A stretch of 64,000 bases of DNA from Calonectria ilicicola. Its lineage: Eukaryota; Ascomycota; Sordariomycetes; Hypocreales; Nectriaceae. Each line of letters starts with the position of its first letter. The first letter of the stretch is position 1. The translations under genes were made by a program, and so were the position numbers. The notes under the pieces are model-generated. The model was not told where the DNA came from, did not search any database, and worked only from the letters and a program-made list of their open reading frames with translations. The DNA is taken from NCBI GenBank assembly GCA_020809705.1, contig CP085835.1, positions 186,001-250,000 on the forward strand, written 5' to 3'. This document shows, piece by piece, positions 34,117 to 45,696 of the stretch.

Positions 34117-35228
34117 TCTCAATATCTAGTGTCACAAGCATGTAAGATGGCCATTTTGATAAAAATCAGAATCCGCAAGCCTAAGGCGGGCTTGAAGATA
34201 GGTATTCCAAGTCCCAAGGCATTCGGGAGATCAGACAGAAAGTGCAAATAATCTGCCCCATTTTTTGCCCAAATTTACGAAGAAGCTGAATCTCCATCAG
34301 CCAGTCGGGTCTTGGCCTTGACACTTGGTCATGAGGCATGCTCTGCAGTTGGCTTCATTGGTGGCGCAGCTTTCTTGGCTGCATCCCTTTTGCCAAAAAT
34401 AAAAATCAGGCTGAGAATGACCTAAATGTTCAAATAAATGGTAAAATGCATCACGAGAAAAGAAATTGCAAAAAATCATAATAATAATAAAGCTAAAGAT
34501 CTTTGACGTTATTTGTTGTGGTGAGGAGAACTACTCGCGGGAAGCCGACCATGTAGTCATTTCCAACTATTAATTAAGCCTGGGTCTATCCATCACAATT
34601 GGCTTTCTTCGCTTTTTAGCCATCTGCGTCATAGTAATAGCTGAAACTTGTTGTCCTAGGCTGGAATTTTGCATCGCGCGAAGACAGACTAATTTCTGAG
34701 GCCGGACATTGCGTCAGTGATGCGATCGCTAATTGGTTGTCTTCGAGCGAAGGCGCACTCATTGCATCGAGTGGCTTTTGCACAGCCTCATTTCTCATAT
34801 AGTAAGCTTGTTTTGAAGGGTAACCTCGGAAGCCCCATTCCTGTGATTACCTGTCTCTGGTTTCCTGGCTTTTAATCATGCAAATTCACGACAAGGTCAT
34901 AGTGGTCTAACCTTCGAAAATAACTAGACAATTAAGTATATTTGATGGTCATAATTCCAACATAGAGCCCGTGTTCCATATTGTTGCTGTTTTTGCACCA
35001 ATTACAACATATAAACCCGCCTTGATCGCTCATCCAGCCATGCCACTGTTGGCAAGAAGGTCGATAAATGTTCAAATGGCGTTATTTCCAACCGCCAACA
35101 CAAAAAGAAAAAGACAACGCTCCACGCATGTTAAGGCTTTATTAATGGCATCCCTTAGCAAACTCAAAACGCATTCTATTCAAACAAGTCGTGATTTACA
35201 TCATCTGAATCCAATTACTAGACCTGAT
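34117..35228. other. 1.1-kb intergenic stretch
   Basis: A 60-codon ORF with a true ATG (34798-34616, minus) is the only candidate, but it has no domain or context to support it. The rest appears non-coding, with the 3' region of the sulfotransferase at the right. Confidence 0.4.
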
Positions 35229-36251
35229 CTAGGGCAAATGCCCCCCCTTTTCAAGCCACTCTGCACACTCCTCGCCAAGTTCTTGTCTTGCTTTTTCCAA
35301 GTAGCGTTTGTTGTCCTCCTCTGATAGAACATCTCTCCAGCGTCCATTGGTGCCCTTGTTGACGAAGCTCTTGGCACCATTCTCCCAGGCGATTTCTGCT
35401 TGAGGGGGCGAGCAGATCTCAGCATGACTCTTCATCCAATCAAAGGTGCAATGTTCAACGGCATCCTTCCACTTATCCTCCGGCAGCTCAGGAGTGCCGA
35501 GAAACTTGGCGATTCGCCGCATCTCGCCGTCCAGATCGGCCTTGAGGTCATTGAAATGAACAAGAAGAATATTAGGCTGGTTTCGCGCTGACCACCAACT
35601 GCGGACATGGCTCCAGTACGGCCATGGCAGCGAAGGTCTGGTGTCATCTTCTAGAAGATCGACGAACAGATCGCGCGGGTTATCGCTCGGTCGAGAAATA
35701 GGGGGGCCGACTCGTCCGGGGGTGTCGTTGACCATTGCGTAGAAGGTTTCGGTGGCGACATAGAAATGGTTGTGGCAGCTCCAAATCATATCACGCCCGT
35801 CTCGTCCTACAAGAATGTACTTGACGTCTGGGTTCCACACCATAGCATCAAGAGGGAGGTGCGTCTTCATGAAGCGTCGGCCTGTCTGCGACTCCAGGAT
35901 CTGATTGATCACCTCTCTTGGTACGAATCGTATATCGACCCAGGGGGACAGGAGACCCGGGGAGACGGTTGGATCACCTTTATTGATAAGTTGGGACACA
36001 ATCTGCTGCATCCACTGTGTAGCTAGGGCTTAGCAGTGGCTCGGGTGTGGGTGATAGAGAGTGGTATTACATACTGTTGTACCCGACTTTGCATAAGTGG
36101 TGATGATGATATCATCAGATCGTAGCTTCAAATCGTTCCAAATGGTCGAGTCCGAGTGGTGGTTATGAACTTCACGGGTCTTCACAGGCATGCCGGCCTT
36201 TTTCGGGGTGACGCCGTCGGAAACGGGCACGGGAACAGCAGACGGTGCCAT
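35229..36251 (-). CDS. Sulfotransferase-family protein
   Basis: Two exons (36251-36075 and 36014-35229) give 320 aa. The splice completes the 5'-phosphosulfate loop YAKSGTT-WMQQI. Other PAPS-sulfotransferase motifs are KYILVGRDGRDMIWS (3'-phosphate binding), ILLVHFNDLKADL, and the C-terminal NKGTNGRWRDVLSEED, which corresponds to RKGxxGDWK. FMKTHLPLD supplies a conserved His. The enzymes move sulfate from PAPS to hydroxyls or amines of small molecules. The acceptor is unknown. Length and motifs are intact. Confidence 0.92.
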
Positions 36252-38332
36252 GTTGTTTATCCAAGGTTGTGCGGCTGAATGTGGCGTAGGAAGTCTTGGT
36301 ATAGGATTGACAATGCAGAATGCCTTGCTGTAGTGCGACTGACAAGATGAGCTAGATTTTGCCTACCACGAATCTGCTTTGTCCTTTATATACTCCAACG
36401 ATCTTCATCAGTGCTGCTTCCCCTCAGTCCAGAATAGAGCTGGTGATAGTGATTAACACCGCCGTTTTCACACCTGACTTCGCCATGCTGACGAGAGAAC
36501 TAATCCGACCGACGGTCCGTGATGAGAAGTTGGTCTCGCACTACCCGACGTTCCGGTGTGAGTGCACAAGATTAGCACGGCGCCAGAGCTAACAGCGCCG
36601 ACGTTCCGTGATTACGCATTCTTTTTTCAGGGAACACCCACAAGGCTGTGCTAGGGCCCTAACAGAAGTGCCGTCAAATCGACCCGATCGGGGCGACGGC
36701 CTGAGCTGGTTCGCAAACCGCGCGGTATCATAGGGCTTATGGCCACTCCACGACCAAAGATTCAACATGACAAAAGCGGTTAGCTCTGCCATCATCACAC
36801 CCCAGATTGGCCAACACCTGGTCTCAAGTGGGGTATTTCCCGATCGGCCGAGAAGGGGCCTAGAGAAATGAATCCGCATGATCAGCAACAGCTCCATCCA
36901 TTTCTCTTCAGGGGCTACGAAAACTCGCATTGGGGACAACCATCAAGACGCAACCCCCTGGACGTTGTTTCTGGGTGGGTTGCATTGTCAACCTAGTTTG
37001 TGGTATACCGTCATCATGTCCGCTTATTCAATTGGTTGGTTAGTGGCAAGTCATCGTTTAACATCGTTTAATGGCAGAAAAGTGAGATGCATTACGCGCG
37101 CACGCCGAACCCCCTGCCTTCAGCCTGCGCTAATGCTGACCACTGTGTGCCTCGAAAAAAAGCAACTCTTACGCGACTAGTTTGATTGAGAGACTTTTCT
37201 GCCTAAAATCCGGTCAAGTCCCCATCTGAATCGATCCTTGTAAGATTTACGTCACGACAAATGAGCCTACAACGTGTCCAAGACCTTCTGGATGTCGAAA
37301 AGGAAGGTCTCGATAATCTTGGCAGCCAGCAGTGGCAACCAGATCAATGACGACGGCTTTCAGCGAGCGCTAACTAAGCGGCGAGGTTGTCTTGGCGAAA
37401 TTAGGAGTCAAAAAGACCCAGCACGATGGCCTCGCTTGAGGCATTCTTCTTACCCCGACTTGATGACGCCGTTAGTCATCGGTGATCGCAAAGGCTTTTC
37501 ACATTCACAAGCTAAGAACGAACAAGAAATTAGCACGAATGAGTGCTTGTTGTCCCGGTGTAGACTCCACACATTAACCAGCCATTACCGAACATGGAAA
37601 GTTTAGCCCTTCTACAAATATCATTCGCACGATTAAAACCTTTTATCCAGTCTAGTCGCAGAACATGGAATTTTGGCGCATTAATTTTTGAAGTCGCTGT
37701 TGGTGATGCGGGTGCGGCTCAAGATTAATTATGCTTTCTCATGTGAGCAATGCATAAAAGTACAATAATGGGCCGCTTCTATAGCAACTCTATCTCACGG
37801 GATGACATGGTGTATATCTCATGTAACATTGACGGTTGGTCCAACCTTGACCTTGCGAATCATTTTCGTACTACGAAAGGCTTACCCGCCCAAATCACCA
37901 TGTGGGATGCATGTCCATGGCAGAGACAAACCAGCGAATTGTCACCCGTGCTTCTAAGTATATCCAAAATTTCAGCTTGGGGGAATGAATTACCAGCAGC
38001 GCTACTATCAATCGCTATCCGAAATCGGGGTACTTTTGTTTCCGTTGGACCTGTTCTGCTAGCTTTACATGGTGGCTGCACCACCACAACGACCTCAACC
38101 ATATTGACGAATTACATACATGATACAATAATTGAAGAATTATAATTCCTTAAAGCTTCATGATTTATAAAATTAATTCCATAGGCTAGATTTTGAACTG
38201 AATGCAATTACAGAGCCAGAGACCGACCATTCTAACATAAGCCCTCACCCAATCTCGTCAAATTGTCCCATATTACATCGCAGCGCAGACTTCCAGCACA
38301 GGTAGCCTGATACTATCAAACTCCAAGTTAGT
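36252..38332. other. 2-kb gene-poor stretch
   Basis: I see no supported gene. Open frames such as 37750-38145 (+, true ATG) and 37274-37606 (+) have no domain, and the overlapping minus frames are as long. The left end is the sulfotransferase promoter. Confidence 0.4.
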
Positions 38333-38782
38333 CTACTGGTAGCAAGCGTAAGAGCTAATCTTGTCGTTGTGGTTCTGGGGTATATTGGAGTCAACACCAC
38401 TGCTGCTAGCCAGAACAACCAAGCCAGCGCCTTTGCAGTCGAGATCACTCGGGAATGCATGAGTAATTAATCAACCGGTAATCCCGTCTTTTTTTATGTA
38501 GCTTACTCCCAGAACTAGCATCTAACATTAGCGGGGATTTGAATGCAGCTAATTTTATCGTTCCTGTAAGAGTTAGAACCGCTGAAATTGCCTAATCATC
38601 AACCAAATCAGTAAAAAGGACACAAAAACCAAAACTATAAAATTTTGGGTATCCTTACGGCAAGTAGCGGAGGGAGTGTCGAAAGACTGGAACTAGCCAG
38701 CTTGACCGCTCTGGTTCTCGTCGACGGTGATGGTGATGGCCTGCGCACCAGCGGCAAGAGGAAGAAGAGCGGCGACCTTCAT
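38333..38782 (-). pseudogene. Small Cys-containing secreted protein with two in-frame TAGs
   Basis: Candidate exons 38782-38659, 38591-38507 and 38447-38333 keep one frame for about 107 codons, interrupted by TAG at 38695-38693 and at 38517-38515. The first 15 residues (MKVAALLPLAAGAQA) are a clear signal peptide. The rest is short, polar and has five cysteines (ATCRN, ISCIQ, VRC, LDCKG, YACYQ), as in small secreted fungal proteins. Intron 1 has good sites; the acceptor of intron 2 ends in GAG, which is unusual, so exon 3 is the weakest part. I do not know the family. It may be dead, or its stops may be recoded. Confidence 0.5.
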
Positions 38783-39149
38783 TTTGATGATGGGAGTTGG
38801 AATTGGTGAGAAGTGTTGAGTGAGCTTTGTGCATGTGTGACAGAAAGCAAGTATCAATCAACCGGTGCTGATGGCAGTTAGTTATAGAAACACTCAACGC
38901 AGGTATCCAAGTTCATCCTAGGAAGCATGCTTTCAGGCCCTGGAAGTCTTAGAAGCTAACTTGGCTGCAGACGTCCAATGGAGTCTCTGCAGTGAGTATC
39001 GCTATTTCATTTCGCTCATCTGTCGTCATTCTCAATCGACCCTCTTGTTACCATGGTTTTATTTCTTATATATCGCTTAGAGGCTTGTGGGTGCAAGGCG
39101 ATGCTGCCAAGGGGTCCCGAATCATCGCTCTATTAAATATATTGAATTG
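38783..39149. other. Intergenic
   Basis: Promoter-side DNA of the small secreted-protein gene and 3' flank of the coiled-coil pseudogene. No gene seen. Confidence 0.45.
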
Positions 39150-40061
39150 TCATAGTTGAGCTCTTCCACAAGCACACGCATTTTCCCCAACAGTACGCAT
39201 CTCGTCCAATCCATCACGCTCGCGCTCAAATTCTTGCCGCTCCTCCTCAAAATCAACACGTTCCTTATCCAAAGTATAAGATTGATACTCAAATTCTTCC
39301 TGCTCCTTCTTCAAATTAGAATATTTTTTATTTAAAATATAAGATTAATATTTAAATTTTTCTTATTTTTTTTTAAATTAAAATATTTTTTATTTAAAAT
39401 ATAAAATTAATATTTATATTTTTTTTATTTTTTTTTAAAATTAAAATATTTTTTATTAAAATTATTATATTTTTATTTAAATATTTCTTATTTATTTTTA
39501 AAATTAATTTTCTTTTATTTAAAAGTAAAATATTTTATATTAAAATTATTAAATTTATTCTTAAAATTACTCTTCTTTTCCTCAAATTTAACATATTCCC
39601 TATAAAAAGAATACTGCTCATCACTAAAAGTAGCACGCTCCTTGTCTAGGACATTACGCTTATACCCAAGAGAAGCACGTGCACGTTCGAGATCATCACG
39701 TTCCTCTTTTAACTTGGCACGTTCCTCTTCCAGAGCAGCACGTTCATCGCCCAGAGAGTCGTATTTTGTTTGGGGGGAAGCGTAGTCTTGATTGGGACCG
39801 TTATCGAGGAAATGCGACAGTTTTGGGCTATGCTTCTCAGATGAGTTGGACTTTGTCTCCAGGTTCTCCGTGAAGTTGTCTGTGGTGTCGAGAGAAGGGT
39901 TTGAAACTGAATAATTTGTCGACGAGTGGCCCAATAGATTCACGTTCGCGCGAGGGCAAGGCGTTGACAAGAATCTGAAGCGTGCATATAGTACGCCTCA
40001 GATCATCGGTTATGAGAAGACCATTTGGCATCGTCTGATTTTCTGTATTGGTGGGTTCCAT
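39150..40061 (-). pseudogene. Coiled-coil repeat gene with decayed central repeats
   Basis: On the minus strand, a frame from an ATG at 40061 and an overlapping one (39970-39515) encode Ser/Asn-rich sequence, then a heptad-rich coiled coil (DERAALEEERAKLKEERDDL). Between about 39560 and 39310 the coding character vanishes into A/T, then returns at 39309-39150 as coiled coil (EFEYQSYTLDKERVDFEEER) ending at TGA. The two intact frames differ, and stops fill the centre, so the gene is broken or needs splicing I cannot see. The central part is made of ~63-bp repeats (listed separately). Confidence 0.6.
39250..39560. repeat. 63-bp tandem repeats with RIP-like decay
   Basis: Units recur about every 63 nt (aligned anchors AAATTA-AATATT at ~39313, ~39375 and ~39439). 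The copy at ~39258-39310 still has C and G. The following copies match it except that C is replaced by T and G by A at nearly all sites. 63 nt equals 21 codons, three coiled-coil heptads. The last partly preserved units lie beyond 39560. This is direct evidence of transition-only decay on repeated DNA. Confidence 0.7.
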
Positions 40062-42577
40062 GATGACGAAACGGCCAGGTAATAAAGCCTCGGGGGTGTA
40101 GTCCGTCTTTGCGATTTCAGTGTAGCACTTCCTGGAGTACTCCTCGTTTACTTCTCTTGCGGATTTCTTTTTGCTTGAGCAGAAGGTTACTTACTTCTTA
40201 CTTCAGGTAGACCATCGGCGCATCAAAGAAAACTTCTGGACTGTTCTGCTTCTTTGTTGTCAGTTCCAGGGCGCGAACAAGTCTCTTGGGCGGCGTCAAA
40301 CACCAACCAAAATTGGCATCCAAAGAAGAAAAGAAAAGAAATTAGGTGAAGAACAAAGACCAAGCATTCAGTTGATGACTATTGCGCTTCTTCCAGTAAA
40401 AGAGCAGAGTAAAGCGGTCGTGATCTAATTCGTCAGTCAATCAGGGAGGGCGGTTGTTCCGTCCATGCTGCACTGCTGCCGATGTTTACATGCTTTGATG
40501 GAATCGAGTAACACGCGTCGGGGCGAGTGTGACTTGTGTGGCAAGGTGCTTCTCCCACCGACAGCAAATGATAGGAGTGCTCTTGTAGTGAGTGAGTGGC
40601 TTGTCGTCCCGCATTCTGCTGGTTGTTCCCCACCTTTGTGGCTTGTGGGCACTAGCCTCACCGAGAACCCCATAGGCAATTATCAGAAATGGAATATCCA
40701 ATAAAGTGCCGAATACTACTGCTTTCAGAGTTACACGCAGCTCATCGTAGCGACTAAAGAAAAAGGATTAATTTGCAAGGGTGAGATGAAGAAGAAGGAA
40801 ATGCGAATTGTGATTGGCCAGCCCAAAAGTTGTTGCTGACATAACCCCCTCAGTGCTCGGACATATTTTTTGGAAGGGTGGGGATCAGCTACCCTAAAGC
40901 TTCGCATTTGGTTGACGACAGGCTGCAAATGCGTCAGTTCATGGCCCAGAAATTTCTATACAATAAATTATTTGCATAGTCCCTTACTCGATATAGGAAG
41001 AGGTAAAATTAATATTCGGCGCTCAACAATTGCGCTGTTGATAAGATGGATATTTAGTTTGGCTACATATCTGTCTCGATCTCAAACTTTATTCATTCCA
41101 ACACGATGGAAAAGAGGACAATGTCTGAGATTTTAGGTAGCCTGTGTCATTTAGGCTAAAAAGTTCCGGTAGTTCAACTTCGGAACTGATTATCGGAAAG
41201 ATTGGGACAATGGAACACACCCAATCCTTAAATACAGCGTTTAAAAGACAATCGGCACCCTGTTCTTCGACTGAATATTTTTTGGCCATCATGTTCTTAT
41301 GCTTTCATTGCGCTCTGGGATATTCATTCACAATAGCTTCGCCTTTGGAAAGCTAAGGAAGGGTCTAGGGTATTATTTGGTGTATGAGCTTGCATGACTG
41401 TGTTCGAGCAAGACCTTTCCCATCTTGTCCCGACCACACCGACAGCATTTTCCCCAACGTCGACTGTGTGCAAATCTAAGACATGAAGCCATCCCGCCCG
41501 CGTACTTTCGGACAAAACAATCTCCTCACGCATTGAAGGCTTGTCCAACACTTACATAATCTGCGACAGCAATTCGGAATGTCTTAGCTTCATTCCGATC
41601 GGATGAGTGTTCCGAGCAGATGGCACGTGTTGACGAGAGAGAGAGAGAGCACAGGCCCATTCAGTGGGATTTGTAACGTGGTGGGGCAGTGAGGCCGGTG
41701 GGATCGTGTAAAATGGTTCTGGAAACGAATTGACGGATAATTAAGTCATAGGCTGGTTCAAATCGCACTTTTTTGCCATTTCAGGGTTGGCATTTAAGCA
41801 GTCTTGGCGTATAAACTCAAAAGGAACGGTGCCGTCATCTGTGCTTATGCTAGCGTGTCAAGCCAAATGAGTTGCCCGAAACTTTCGGTAGAGGCTGAAT
41901 TTCTTTCTGGTAGGAGTCCTTTGTTCGTGGGACCTCAACCAATCATCAAACATCAACCGCCCTTCGGGATTCTCTCACTCCGGCCGCCGATGGATGGCAG
42001 CTTGGACGGCAGCTTCGTGGCTCATCCTCACTTCATCCCACTCACCCAGGAAAAAACCATTTACCGACTCGGCCAGTGCCGAGATGAAGGCCCACTAGGT
42101 TCCACCTGGGGATCCCCACAACTTGGGAACCATTCAAGGCAATAAAAAGCCGATTGGTCCGACCGTAGTTTTTCTATTCAAGGTGTTGCCTCTTTAATCG
42201 GGATGTGACGTGATCGGCCTTTTGATGACCAGTGCACACCTCGCACAAAGTCCGCAAGTTAGTTATTCTCTACTCAAAACGGAACAAATTTTAGTCAAAG
42301 CATCTGGATATTTCATGGTCCAGCTACCTAATCCCTTGTCTCAAACGTCTCGCAGTGATTTCATTACCTAAAATGTGCCAAGTTGGGAGACCCGGTCTGG
42401 TCGGCTTGGCTGCCCTAGTACGAACTATAGTTACGATGAACTTGATCACTACGGCCGAATAGCGGCTTGTGTATATAGTCAAGACATCTCACACCGCTGT
42501 GATCACAATCGCTCTCCAAGCATCTCATCAACATTTCACCCTTTGTCGCTCCGTTATCGGACTCTCATTCACAAACG
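40062..42577. other. 2.5-kb gene-poor stretch
   Basis: Many short open frames on both strands but none with a domain. It contains a short GA microsatellite (near 41635-41649). The right end is the promoter of the solute-binding-like gene with a TATA box. Confidence 0.4.
42472..42478 (+). promoter_or_regulatory. TATA box of solute-binding-like gene
   Basis: TATATAG lies 106 bp before the ATG at 42578. Confidence 0.5.
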
Positions 42578-43717
42578 ATGTTGCGTGATCTCCTCTTTGC
42601 AGGCCTTCTGGCCAGCCCTGTACTGGGCTACGACAAGGTCCTCGACTTTAAGAATAAGATCCAACCCCAAGTTGAAACCCGAACACTCGACCAAATCTAC
42701 GAGGCTGCCAAGAAGGAAGGAAATGTCGTTACGCTTTGGCATGGCGGCGATGAGAAGAACAACCAAGATGGTCTCAAGGCCGCTTTCGAGAAGCGATTTC
42801 CTGGCATTACCCTCAATGTCACCGTCGACTTGTCCAAGTATCACGATGTGAGGGTAGACCAGCAACTTGCCGAAGGCAATGTTTATGTGGATAGCGTCAT
42901 CCTCCAGACCCTGCACGATTACCCTCGATGGGCTCAAGAAGGCGCTCTTCTTGACTATGCCCCAGCTGGTTTTGACCAGATCGACCATTCCTTCAAGACT
43001 GACACGGCCGCTTGGTACGGCGTCTATGTTTTCTGGTGGAATGGCGCGTGGAACACCGATAAGTTGAAGGGAATCAAGGATCCCATCGAGTTCGAGGACT
43101 GGCTTCGACCCGAATTCAAGGATAAGCTCGTTCTCACTTATCCGAATGATGACGATGCCGTTTTGTGGGGCTTCTACCTAATGTAAGTCCTGTAAACCCC
43201 TCTGCTTTTGTTGACCGGAACTGACCCAATCAGCCTCCAACAATACGGAGAATCTTGGTTCGATAGCCTTCTCAAGCAGAACCCCCGATGGGTCCGCGGA
43301 ACAGCGACTCCTGAGACTCTTGTTCAGTCGAAAAACAGCACATCAGCCGCGTACTTTGCTACTGGTGGATTTTGGGGCTCCACCGGCTCTGTCAAATACT
43401 CAGTTCCTGTCAAGGGCAAATATGTGACCTGGCCTCAGACTGCTGCCATCTTGAAGGATGCGCCTCACCCCGAGGGCGCCAAGTTGCTGCACAACTTTAT
43501 CCTCAGTAAAGAGTACCAAGGACAAGGCATGTGGTCAGTTCGCCACGACATCCCAGCACCAGCGGGCATGCCCAGCCTCTGGAACCTGACGGCTACAAAC
43601 CCCGACGAGTTTGCCCGTTTTATGGCTGATCGCGCTACCGTCGAGAGACTCAAGTTTTACTTTGAGGCCAAGATCGGCACTGCCCAGGGCGTGAATCCCA
43701 TTGATGATGATATTTGA
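42578..43717 (+). CDS. Secreted periplasmic-binding-protein-like protein
   Basis: Two exons (42578-43182 and 43234-43717) give 362 aa. Residues 1-17 are a signal peptide (MLRDLLFAGLLASPVLG). The mature part follows the bacterial extracellular solute-binding (Fe3+/thiamine/spermidine type 2) fold: LDQIYEAAKKEGNVVTLWHGGD, a segment ending FEKRFPGITLNVTVD, AWYGVYVFWWNGAWNTDKL, and PVKGKYVTWPQTAAILKDAPHPEGAK. The splice joins FYLMI-type sequence to LQQYGESWFDSLLKQNPRW in frame. Bacterial relatives feed an ABC transporter, which a fungus lacks at the surface. So the role is probably ligand capture outside the cell. Bacterial ancestry is likely, though homologues are widespread in ascomycetes. Confidence 0.88.
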
Positions 43718-44013
43718 GGGAGACGTGGCAACAGTGTACATTAAAGTATATTACATGTTAAACTTCTTTTCCGATAACCTCTATTTACGGTACATATTTT
43801 CGTGTTGAAATATCAACCTTTATTTATAATAAGGCCTGTGTGACGATGGTGAAATTGATGTCTAAAGTGAGTGCATGCAAATATCTGGCAATAAAGATTT
43901 ACTCGTGCTGCAGATAAATGTCAATTGTACTGGCCAATTTATTTAATCTCATTCTAAAATTTTACAATGATTGCCTCGGAACCGTAGTCATATGCGACCG
44001 CCAGCCGCACATC

Positions 44014-44775
44014 TCAGTCTACTAAATCCTCATCAGAAACATTATGGTTGCGGTAACTGGCGCTGTCACTAAGAGGCGAGACTTGACCTGCGGAGCCGGG
44101 AACTCTACGTCGAAGAACCATTTCATTTCCAACCACGTTACTTTGTTGTAGTTGATCCTGTACATATTGATTGGTTCGCTCCTGGCGAGATTGGCTGTAT
44201 GGGGGAGGATAGAATGATGGTTGATAGTCATAGTGGCTGCGCTGGGACCGGTCCGGATAAAACTGATTTGCCTGGGATCGACTCGGCTGATATTGGCTCG
44301 GCTGGTACTGGTTCTGTCGACGTTCAGAATTTTGACGTTGTTCCTGTCAAAATTTCTGCTGATTTGGTTGGTGTTGGCGGAATTCCTGATCCCAACTTCG
44401 ATCCTCTTGGCGCCAGTTTTGTCGAACTTCATCCTCACGAAACACTGGTGGTGGGCCTGGGACCTCTTGTCGTAGATCATACCCGTGCCGATTCTGGTAC
44501 TGGGATTCATAGCGTTGGGAAACATGCCGGTAATGTACCTGAGGTTGATGTGCGTGAGGGTGATGGTGATGCACATAAACCTGGCGGTGTACGTGATGTA
44601 CGTGACGTTGAGGAGGAGGGATTTGGTGGTGGTGGTGGTGCCTGCAGGCTGTATGGTAGTGTTGACCCCCGTGTCCACGAAGGAGTGGGCTAGTACTCCG
44701 TTGCTCAGGCGGGTCTAACTCCCAAAACCCATCGTCATAGGGATCATGGAAAAAGCGGCGGACTCTGTTAAACAT
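44014..44775 (-). pseudogene. His/Gln-rich low-complexity ORF with in-frame TGA
   Basis: The ATG at 44775 opens 142 codons rich in His, Gln, Pro and Arg, ending with TGA at 44349-44347. The same frame then continues for 110 more codons of the same character (Gln/Ser/Tyr-rich, PSFYPPPYSQSRQE) to a TGA at 44016-44014. The composition carries on across the stop, which suggests one original coding unit of 253 residues. No domain, signal peptide or membrane segment is seen. It could also be a real 142-aa protein with a coincidentally open 3' region. Confidence 0.5.
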
Positions 44776-45696
44776 GTCGAATTTTGCTTGTAATTGTCAA
44801 ACCAAGAAATTAAGGCTTTAGAGAAACAAATGTAGAAGGAAAGCGAGCGCAATTTATAGTTCTATAAACAGCCATCAATGTTGAAACCTGCCCGTTGATT
44901 CATTGTTCTAGTTTCGACAGCCTATCGGTCTGCGCTTGGATTCACTATACGGATGATAACTCAATAGGAGAAGAAAAAAATCCTTTTTGAGCGCATATAT
45001 TAGCTAGTGAGTATGTTTAGATGAATTGAGCTTCCACACAGAGTCAATGGTGGCGCGAACTACCTATCCGCAGAGAAAAATAGGACGTCATTTGTTACTT
45101 TAGCTCCTACAAAATGAACTAGGCTTGTCAGAGTCTAAAAGAAGAATCTAGGATCTGATGGGCATTGCGAGGAAAGTTTTGTGGCATATAAACACCCAAT
45201 AGGAATGCAGCCAGTTGTCTTGTGCTTTACATGAAATGTGCTGGGAAGATTGGTCATCACCGCAACTTCTGTCTGACCTGAAATCAGCCTCATCTGGCAG
45301 AAACAGCTTTTGCAGCCCAATCAGTCAGACGCTGCAGCTAGCCTCATTTCAGGTGACGAGCCAGGCAGCTCATCAAGTTTGGTGACACAGACGGAATCTT
45401 TCCGGCTTTACCAGTGAGCTTTAGCGAAACAATCCCCACGTTTCACCAGTCCAGCGCAGAATGCTTCTTCAAACTGGCCCAATGACAAAATCAGGCACCT
45501 GCAGAGCCCTCTGATGGGCCCACAAACACACATGTTGAGGCACTTGCGAAGTTCGCGAGGTTACACTTTGTACTGCCGTGTGGTGCTGCAGCCGGTTACC
45601 ATTTGACCATAAGTAGACGTGTATTCGCCATTGACTCAGTCCAGAATCTTTCTTTGACGTGAACTTCATCCCCATTGTCATCCACTGATTGTGAGA
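44776..45696. other. Intergenic
   Basis: Nothing coding seen. It contains the promoters of the flanking divergent genes. Confidence 0.45.

Noticed and set aside
34616..34798. 60-codon ORF with an ATG on the minus strand
   Set aside because: No domain, signal peptide or promoter context; could be chance.
37750..38145. 131-codon ORF with a true ATG
   Set aside because: No recognisable domain, Thr-rich low-complexity end, and an overlapping open frame on the minus strand; not enough to call a gene.
39311..39560. AT-rich block as a centromeric or transposon fragment
   Set aside because: Its ~63-bp units align to the adjacent intact coiled-coil repeats with transitions only, so it is decayed local sequence.
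41635..41649. GA microsatellite
   Set aside because: A short simple repeat with no special context.
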